Shown piece by piece: positions 6,696-15,114 of a stretch of 15,114 nucleotides of DNA. A model generated the notes under the pieces. That model was not told where the DNA came from. It did not search any database and saw only the letters and a list, made by a program, of their open reading frames with translations. The DNA comes from Lentisphaeria bacterium (GTDB lineage Bacteria; Verrucomicrobiota; Lentisphaeria; JABSQK01; UBA12247). Positions within the stretch are counted from its first letter, which is position 1. Each line of letters begins with the position of its first letter. The stretch is taken from assembly GCA_003477185.1 (NCBI GenBank), contig DMTJ01000582.1, positions 1-15,114 on the forward strand. Reading direction: 5' to 3'. The position numbers and the translations under genes are program-made.

Positions 6696-9109
6696 TTAGA
6701 AGCAGTCGATGAAGTAGCCTAGGTCTCGAAGGCGTTTCTTGAGTTTGTTGCGGTCGCCGGCTTTCACCAGGATCCGTCCGCCTTCGGCCATGATCGTGAG
6801 CGCCCGCAGGGCGGGCTCGGTCCGTAGCAATTGCCTGAACTCCGGGGATTCGCCTACTTCCAGGACTGTGAACGGAGCGGGCGTGAGCGGATTGACCCGC
6901 AGCAGTAAGTTCTCGAAGAAGTCTTCCCAGACCGCAGGGAGTGCGTCCGGCAGCAGGGACTTGAGCGTGTCCACTTTCCGCTGGACATGGGCCTCGCTGG
7001 TACAGTCTTTGAGGAAGCTGCCCCCGTCGATTCGATAAAATCCACCGCCGATAGGCTGCGCCACCTGCTTGAGGGCGACCTCGAGAACGGGATTGCTACC
7101 GGTAAGGCGGATAAACAGCCGACGCTCGTCAAGCACGACTTCGCCCATGGCCTGCTCTTCGAGACAGGTCTCGGGGCCGCCTTGGAAGTACCACTCACCG
7201 ACCGCCGTCAGGCGCACAGCCTTGAGGGCCTCGGTCGTCGGCAGGTAGTCCTCTGGTGGATCGATCTTGGAGGTTTCCTCGGGCGGCACAATGACGGCGT
7301 CGACGACTCCGATGGCAGCAAGAACCATGAAGAATGTGCGAACCAGCGGCTTCTCCCAATGGGTGTTCTGATTCCCGCCGAGGTGCTGGCGCTCGAGGCC
7401 CCACTTTCCCTGAACGCTCAGATAGGCGTCATGGCAGCAAGGCGGGACCGGAAGCGGAAGGCTGTTGTAAAGGATAAAGTCGTGCAGGTCCTCGAGTGTG
7501 ACCCACTGCCCTTTGGGCACGGCGGCCATGACTGCCTCCAACGATTCGAGACACACGGCCGCTGCATCGCTCCACATTGCGTGATAGACATTCTTGAGCT
7601 GGGGCATGAACTGCGGAGGAAGGAACCCCGAGTGGAGAGGATGTGCGGGCGGCTTGGTCAATAGATCCAGCCAGTTGCAAAGCACTTCGGCCGGTTTCGC
7701 GCGGGGCGCAGTGGCTGTGGCAGCCCCGGCATCCCCCAGGCAGACGAGGATTTCCAGCCGTCGGTGGGCGAGCTTTCGGACGTTGGGGTAAAACTCATCA
7801 AGCTCCCAGCCTGCTTCCTGCAGGGCGCGCAGTCCTGCTACGGTCGGGGTACCGTTCTTCTTGCGCGCAATCACGCCCTGCTGGCACATGGCATCCAGAG
7901 AAGGAAAGCGGCTGACAAATGCTGGGTCCGCCTGGAGGATGCGCGCACCAGGAAAGTTCGGCTGCTCTGTTGTTCCCTGCAGCCGGGCCTTCTCCGGCAC
8001 TGGCAAAGCTGGTTTCAAGCGGAGTCTGAGCCAGTGCTGGAGACTAATCCGGACAATGCGTTGATAATAGTCAGATTCGAAGTTGAGCAATCCGCTGAAC
8101 GAACTCTTCAGGCGAACTGTTGGGGTATACAGGCCCTGCTCGACGTCGACCACGGAAACCCCGGTCTTAGCTTCGATCTTCTCAGGGGGCACCGGCACCG
8201 TTTGCCAGGCCATGAAGTTGACCACCTGTTGGAACTCTGGCGAGAGTTTGTCATAGAACTCGCGCATTCCGGCAGCAGTGCCGAGCGTTCGGGCCAAGGC
8301 CAGGGCCATATCCGCCTTGGTCGTCCCGGCGGTGATCTCGATCCCAGCAAGTCGCTTGGCCGCGTTGATGATATTCCTGAGGTCACCGGCCTTGTGTCCA
8401 GCCATGATCTGATCGATCAGTGGCTGCAAGTCCAAGGCTTCTTCTACCTCTTCAAATCCGGAAGGGCCCAAGGTTTGGAGTGCCGCTATGACTGTCCCGA
8501 GTACCCCGGAGTCCGGATGATCTCTGAAGTCATAGAGCCATCTAATCTTCTTGTCCAATTCCAGCCGGGTGCTGCCAATCATCGTCGCCGCAGCTTTGAT
8601 CATTGGGGCGGGAGATAGGACTGAGGTGTCTATGATAAGCGCCTCGGTGATCGGCTCGCGGATCACATCCAGCATCCCTGTGATGGCGAGGAAGCGAACC
8701 ATGCTGTCCAGCCAAGTCTGCCCCGGGTAGGCCACACAGGCGAGCAGGGTCTCGCGCACTGAAATACTCTTGCCCAACGGAAGCGTCTGCGCGCTGTAAC
8801 GGCCGTACAATGCTGGTCTCTCGCTATACCCGAGAACTGCACTGATGCCCATCACGCGTTCAGAGGCATCCCCGGTCAACAGCCTGCAAACGTGCTCTGG
8901 AGACCAGCTCTCAGCTTCTGGCGGCAATGACTTCACCCAGCGTTCTCCCACGCAGTGGGCACAGAAGCGTCCCACCTTCCCGACCCGGGTCAGCATGTAG
9001 CCTGGAGGGCGGGACTGCTGGCAGCAGGAGCAGATCGTGCGCTTGTCCATACGGACTACCGTTCCCCCACCGGCCTTGACTTGGCTGTCCAGCTCTACCA
9101 ATCGCTGAC

Positions 9110-9113
<4 letters not shown>
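6696..9113 (-). CDS. Unrecognised 805-aa protein with N-terminal four-Cys zinc motif and C-terminal helicase-associated-like domain; SNF2 partner
   Basis: The ATG at 9113 overlaps the SNF2 stop (ATGA), so the two are co-translated. ATG at 9050 (residue 22, MDKRTIC) is an alternative start. Near the N-terminus C28-x2-C31 and C51-x2-C54, 19 residues apart, form a treble-clef or ribbon-like zinc site with an extra C30. The middle is largely alpha-helical by composition, with no signal peptide or membrane segment, so it is cytosolic. The C-terminal ~148 residues (658-805) start with VVLDERRLFIRL, include FYRIDGGSFL (635 onward by homology-free reading, approximately 692-701) and end with RILVKAGDRNKLKKRLRDLGYF. 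This arrangement resembles the helicase-associated XPB/Ssl2 N-terminal-like domain, a similarity by eye only. No nuclease, methyltransferase or ATPase motif was seen. Plausible job: DNA- or substrate-recognition subunit for the SNF2 ATPase. Confidence 0.75.
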
Positions 9114-11893
<2,780 letters not shown>

Positions 11894-11900
11894 CGAAAAT

Positions 11901-11906
11901 CTTCCT
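11901..11906 (-). promoter_or_regulatory. Ribosome binding site of the SNF2 gene
   Basis: On the - strand AGGAAG stands 7 bases before the ATG at 11893, supporting that start over the other ATG triplets nearby, which are out of frame. Confidence 0.75.
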
Positions 11907-11932
11907 ACGTTTTGGTGCCGCCCGCGCGCGGT

Positions 11933-11960
11933 ACTATTCCGCGTGGGCCAGACCGGTCAA
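11933..11960 (-). promoter_or_regulatory. Sigma-70-like promoter of the SNF2 operon
   Basis: On the - strand TTGACC (11960-11955, 5/6 match to the -35 box) is followed after 16 bases by AATAGT (11938-11933, 4/6 match to the -10 box). Predicted start near 11926 leaves a leader of about 33 nt containing the ribosome site. Position, spacing and strand all agree with the operon it would serve. Confidence 0.55.
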
Positions 11961-12076
11961 CCAACCTGGCGCGACGAAATCTTGCCGGCTTGTGGTTCAA
12001 GGGCAGCAACCGGCGAGCTAGAAAATGAGAGAGGAAGTCGAACGCCCGGTCTGAACCTGCACGGTGCGCGTCCGCG

Positions 12077-12120
12077 CCTTGGTACCCTTCGCTCCACTGA
12101 ATATGTACCTTGGTGCCCTT
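12077..12120. repeat. Imperfect direct repeat, 13 bp, period 31
   Basis: CCTTGGTACCCTT (12077-12089) recurs as CCTTGGTGCCCTT (12108-12120), differing at one base. GCGTCC (12068-12073) and GGACGC (12121-12126) bracket the pair as an inverted repeat. It lies about 115-165 bp upstream of the SNF2 -35 box and just outside the IS remnant. No gene was seen between 11961 and 12147. Confidence 0.5.
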
Positions 12121-12147
12121 GGACGCTTCCATCGCTAGTTACGAGTA

Positions 12148-12173
12148 GAGTAACTTCCAGAAGTTGTGGGTGG
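12148..12173 (+). repeat. Left terminal inverted repeat of the IS256-like element
   Basis: Begins GAGTAACTTCCAG and matches the reverse complement of 13234-13259 at 19 of 26 positions. Similarity continues weakly further inward. Confidence 0.7.
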
Positions 12174-12182
12174 AGAAGTTGA

Positions 12183-13185
12183 AAGGGTGAGGCTTGCCCA
12201 CGGTATGGGTGTCGAAAACCAGCAGAAGGAGAACGCCTCATCCTCACACTATCTTTTCAATCGCTGTCGTCAACCGGCGCACAGATCAGCCTGGAAGAGA
12301 CGCTGCGGGGTCACTTACGTGGTGCGCGGAAGGAGATTCTCGAGGAGGAGCTTTCGCAGTTTGTACAGGACATGCAAGGCAAGCGCACAGCCGATAGACG
12401 TAGAGCCATCGTTCGCAATGGCTTCCACAAAGAACGCGTTGTTCAGACAGGTACGGGCCCTGTTCCCCTTCGTGTTCCCCGCACGCGTGACCGCTCTGGA
12501 GGCGGCGACTGCTATCAAAGTGCGATCATCACAAGCTACAAGCGCCGAACTTTGATTCTTGATGGAGCTGTCTGCTATTTCTAGTTCAAAGGGTTGTCCA
12601 CGGGGCACATGTTGCCAGCATCACGAGAACTCTTCGGGCCTGGTGCCCGCAATCTGTCGGGTGCCTGTGTGAGCTGGCTGACGCGAAGCTGAACTCACGA
12701 GTACAAGCAATGTAATAGCCGTGATCTCAGCGCTGAACAGTCGGTATATGTCTGGGTTGACGGCATCCACTTCAACGTGCGGATCGACGAGAACAAGCTG
12801 TGCACTTTGGTGGTAATGGAATCGACCAAGGATGGCCGCAAGGAACTCATTGCCGTGAAAGGCGGCTACCGTGAGAGCCGCAGCCAACGCTGCTGGGTTC
12901 ACAAGACCGCCAACATTCTCGACAAGCTTCCTAAGAAGTTGCAGCCGAAGGCCAAGGGCATGATTCACGAGATGTACCTGGCGGAGACCAAGACTGACGC
13001 TCTGGCATCGCACCAGCTCTTCTTCGCCGTCTTTGCTTACAAGTACCCCGGGGCTGGTCCTCAAGCTTGCCTTAGAGGCATCGAAAGGTTGTTGCAGGTT
13101 AAACGGTCACGTCCTGATTATCAAGCCCTTCGCCTCGGCCATAATCTTCGAGGACGAAATCGAAAAACTCCAACAAGCGGCCTAA
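12183..13185 (+). pseudogene. Decayed IS256-family (Mutator-type) transposase
   Basis: One frame runs from 12183 through about 13050 with recognisable family blocks: SLEETLRGHLRGARKEIL, RNGFHKERVVQTGTG followed by LRVPRTRDR, LFGPGARNLSGACVSWL, then YVWVDGIHFNVR with the first catalytic Asp, and QRCWVHKTANILDKLPKKL. It is interrupted by TAG (12582-12584) and TGA (12690-12692, where the family usually has Trp). Between GGYRES and SQRCW about 40 residues expected in the family, including the second catalytic Asp (VGDGA block), are missing. After KYPG (near 13050) another ~60 residues including the NPIES glutamate block are gone, and the C-terminus resumes in another frame at 13057, from VLKLALEAS to IEKLQQAA, ending with TAA at 13183. 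No clear start codon remains. Size of the missing parts is from my knowledge of the family, not an alignment. Confidence 0.85.
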
Positions 13186-13233
13186 ACCAAGTACAAACCC
13201 ATACCGACGGTGGACCTCTCCCAACCGAAAATA

Positions 13234-13259
13234 CCATACACAACAAGTGCAAATTACTC
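13234..13259 (-). repeat. Right terminal inverted repeat of the IS256-like element
   Basis: On the + strand it reads CCATACACAACAAGTGC and ends TTACTC, and it is the partner of 12148-12173. It lies 49 bases beyond the transposase's terminal TAA, as expected for an IS right end. Confidence 0.7.
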
Positions 13260-13295
13260 CCCAGTGTACGAGCGGTGGGGAACCCGCTGCTCTGC

Positions 13296-13721
13296 TTAAC
13301 GCTGCTCGCGGTTGGGCGCACGGACATCGGCAGGGCTACCGTCCGTGTACGTGATGGTATTCCAGGATTTAGTAACTACATCTAGGTCAAGCGTGTGTTC
13401 CAGTCGCAACGCAACCGCAAGGGCCCATTCCTTGGTGGCTCGATACATCCCACCGGGAAGAAAGGAGTAGCCACTGTCGATAGTAGTTACGTAGCGTGGA
13501 ATTCCTGGCAAGCCAAAGAAGTTGGGTACAAGTTCTGTTGTGCCCCCGTCAAGTTGGCGCTCTTCGATCTGACAGGCACCGGTAACATCGTGGTTCCAAA
13601 TGCTGAAGGCAATGCCAAGCGGGAGTTTCTCATTCACGTCGTAGCTAAGCGCAGGGGTGAGTGACGAGAACTCGCCTTCCAATCTGGCCGCGAATTCGCT
13701 GTTTACGATGAACGTATCCAA
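13296..13721 (-). pseudogene. Fragment of an unrecognised protein, possibly a beta-barrel or exported protein
   Basis: A - strand frame from TTG at 13721 to TAA at 13296 gives 141 residues of balanced composition (for example SLTPALSYDVNEKLPLGIAF and GGMYRATKEWALAVAL), with alternating hydrophobic residues that would suit outer-membrane beta strands. It has no ATG or clear ribosome site. The same frame continues coding-like on the far side of a stop at 13743-13745 (SNLKQYRFNRDVVRTNR), which suggests an older gene cut by a nonsense codon. Its downstream end lies 37 bp from the IS right end, so the IS may have truncated it. Family not recognised; the beta-barrel idea is inference only. Confidence 0.35.
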
Positions 13722-13864
13722 TTGGGTGATGAGAACTTCACTTTATCGATTGGTTCTCACAACGTCACGATTGAAGCGATACTGTTTGAGATTGCTCAGG
13801 GAGAGAGCAAAGGGCCTGCCTTCGAGGGGTTACACTGCACTCAGTTAGTTCAAGTCAGTCAGGC

Positions 13865-14107
13865 CTAATGAGTGTGATGTACCAAAAAATTCGGCATCCA
13901 CATCTGCTTGCTGAAAAAATGATCGACTGCGAACGAAAGCTCCGGCCGCCACAGTTTCGACAAGCCAGCAGGATGCCAATTGGGCGCCGTGCCGTCATCG
14001 GCCACGGCAACAAATGCACCGTCTTGACCAACTTCACGCGCTCCAGAACCTACCCGCACTGGACTGGAACTGATTCTGACTTGTGCTGTTGAACTCAGCG
14101 CGAACAA
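13865..14107 (-). CDS. Short hypothetical ORF, probably part of the same decayed region
   Basis: A TTG-initiated - strand frame of 80 residues, with a protein-like second half (DDGTAPNWHPAGLSKLW, then LSFAVDHFFSKQMWMPNFLV) ending at TAG 13865. It lies upstream of, and in a different frame from, the fragment at 13296-13721, so the two could be pieces of one frameshifted gene. No ribosome site, signal peptide or known motif is convincing. The NWHP string also occurs in the membrane protein at 1-609, but the surrounding residues do not align well enough to call homology. Confidence 0.25.
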   Translation of the reverse strand: MFALSSTAQVRISSSPVRVGSGAREVGQDGAFVAVADDGTAPNWHPAGLSKLWRPELSFAVDHFFSKQMWMPNFLVHHTH

Positions 14108-14226
14108 AAATCAGACAGAAATGTGGAGCCTTTATGCGGCCCGGGCGCCAAGGTTCACGAGTTAGGAACGTGGCGAGATCGTGAATTGATGCAACTGCCT
14201 GTAATCGAAAGACTGAGTTGTCTTAG

Positions 14227-15114
14227 CTATTTTGTGACAATTAAAACCAAGCCCTTGAGGTAACTGCCCTCCGGGTGCGACACTGAAACGGGGTGATCTG
14301 CAGGCTGAGCCATGCGTTCAAGAACTCTTACGTGACGCCCGACAGAGAAGGCGGCAGCGGCAATGGTGTCTTCGAAGAGTTGCCGCGAAACTACCTGCGT
14401 GCAAGAGAACGTAAACAGGATCCCGCCATCCGGAAGCTGGCGTAGTGCGGCTTCGTTCAGCCGTTTGTAGGCCTGGACGGCTGCGTGGCGTGCGCGCTTG
14501 GATTTGGCAAATGCCGGTGGATCAAGAATGATCAGGTCGGGTTCATCTGGCAACGCTCTGAGGTATTTCATGCAATCTGCCTTGTGGCAGCTGGCCCGCT
14601 CCTCGGGGATGTCGTTGAGCGTCAAATTGGCCTGCGCCAGGGCTAGGGCATCGGCGGAGGAGTCCACACTCAGCACATGCGCCGCACCGGCCTTCGCCGC
14701 ATAGACAGAGAAGCCGCCGGTAAAACAGAAGGCATTCAGGACCTTTCGCCCAGGCGCATAGCGGGCCAGCAAGGCACGATTCTCGCGCTGATCCAGGAAG
14801 AAGCCGGTCTTCTGGCCTCGCTGCCAGTTGACCCGGAAGGAATGGCCATGCTCAAGAATCACGCCCTCGCCTTCACCGCTTCCCACCAGCCAGCCAGCGC
14901 TTTCGGTGTCTTTGCTGCGATCGATCACCGCGGTGACCTCAGGGACGGTCTCGACGATCGCCTCAGCGATTGCTTGCGCACTCCGCAACATCCCCGGCGC
15001 GTGCGCCTGAAAGACTGCCACAGAGCCATATACATCCACAATCAGCCCTGGGAGCTGGTCCCCTTCCCCGCAGATGAGGCGGTAAGCATTGGTCTCGGTT
15101 CCTGGCAGGGCCAG
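14227..15114 (-). CDS. rlmI: RlmI-type 23S rRNA m5C methyltransferase, 5' end outside the window
   Basis: The frame is open to the right edge, giving 295 residues. The missing ~100 would be the RNA-binding PUA domain (E. coli RlmI has 396 aa). Seen from the edge, it has TNAYRLICGEGDQLPGLIVD (8-27), the linker RGQKTGFFLDQRENR (99-113), SAM-binding motif I with FTGGF (131-135) and the acidic D151 for the ribose, DPPAF (198-202) and the SCT motif (237-239), whose Cys is the expected catalytic or product-release residue in RNA m5C enzymes. It is an AdoMet-dependent methyltransferase that in E. coli modifies C1962 of 23S rRNA. Members of this family (COG1092-like) are diverse, so the exact target base is inferred. 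GTG at 15039 is an internal codon, not the start, because family-conserved residues precede it. It transcribes toward the decayed region and no terminator hairpin was seen after the stop. Confidence 0.88.
   Translation of the reverse strand: MALPGTETNAYRLICGEGDQLPGLIVDVYGSVAVFQAHAPGMLRSAQAIAEAIVETVPEVTAVIDRSKDTESAGWLVGSGEGEGVILEHGHSFRVNWQRGQKTGFFLDQRENRALLARYAPGRKVLNAFCFTGGFSVYAAKAGAAHVLSVDSSADALALAQANLTLNDIPEERASCHKADCMKYLRALPDEPDLIILDPPAFAKSKRARHAAVQAYKRLNEAALRQLPDGGILFTFSCTQVVSRQLFEDTIAAAAFSVGRHVRVLERMAQPADHPVSVSHPEGSYLKGLVLIVTK

Larger units (their letters stand above)
12148..13259 (+). mobile_element. IS256-family insertion sequence remnant, internally deleted
   Basis: The element is delimited by related terminal inverted repeats (12148-12173 and 13234-13259) and holds a decayed Mutator-type (IS256 family) transposase. 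At about 1.1 kb it is some 300 bp shorter than I expect for the family, which fits the two deletions visible in the protein. The flanks carry AGTTACGAG (12137-12145) and AGTGTACGAG (13263-13272). These could be an old 9-bp target duplication with one inserted base, although a few bases between this and each repeat end are unaccounted for. It cannot transpose by itself. Confidence 0.8.

Noticed and set aside
6987..8618. + strand open frames opposite the 805-aa gene
   Set aside because: The - strand frame is uninterrupted for 805 codons, coupled to SNF2, and has zinc and helicase-associated-like features; the + frames have none.
13935..14060. Homology of the ORF at 13865-14107 to the TMTC-like protein at 1-609 through the shared NWHP string
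   Set aside because: The match is four residues and the flanking conserved LTWLSHALD block does not align in register.
11894..14226. CRISPR array, tRNA or rRNA gene in the large non-coding stretch
   Set aside because: No regularly spaced repeats beyond one pair, no cloverleaf or TTCGANTC-like arm, and no conserved rRNA string was seen.
14227..15039. rlmI starting at GTG 15039
   Set aside because: Family-conserved residues (TNAYRLICGEGD, LPGLIVD) lie upstream in the same frame to the window edge, so the true start is outside.

Overview
The window looks like chromosome of a GC-moderate Gram-negative bacterium, most likely a member of the Planctomycetota-Verrucomicrobiota-Chlamydiota group. 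This is inferred from protein families: a membrane glycosyltransferase-like protein of the TPR/TMTC type, and the C-terminal part of a leucine-rich-repeat plus F5/8C (discoidin-like) protein of the kind attached to planctomycete-type cytochromes. No rRNA or tRNA gene was seen, so the phylum is not proven.

Left part (1-5290): a partial membrane protein gene runs leftward off the window. It is divergent from a complete htpG (Hsp90 chaperone, 718-2712), which is followed by a perfect 13-bp hairpin. Then comes a two-gene surface-glycan operon: an NAD-dependent sugar epimerase/dehydratase (2892-3914) coupled by an ATGA overlap to a polysaccharide flippase-like membrane protein (3911-5290).

Middle (5291-6648): a disturbed stretch. 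It holds a very short + strand ORF (5335-5505), a short - strand ORF (5521-5733) and the LRR/discoidin C-terminus (to 6648), whose own N-terminal part is missing. Codon composition appears to switch strand near 5733, which suggests a rearrangement breakpoint.

Right-centre (6696-11893): a leftward operon with a recognisable promoter. It encodes an intact SNF2-family ATPase (927 aa) followed, with an ATGA overlap, by an 805-aa protein that I cannot name. That protein has an N-terminal four-cysteine zinc-binding motif and a C-terminal region resembling helicase-associated (XPB N-terminus-like) domains. The pair is the best candidate for an undescribed system: a DNA or nucleoprotein remodelling machine with a dedicated zinc-finger partner.

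Right (11894-14226): about 2.3 kb without an intact convincing gene. It contains an IS256-family insertion sequence remnant (12148-13259). Its terminal inverted repeats are still visible, but the transposase has two nonsense codons and two internal deletions that remove catalytic residues. Beside it lie - strand coding debris of unknown origin. The window ends inside an RlmI-type 23S rRNA cytosine methyltransferase gene (14227-15114, 5' end outside).
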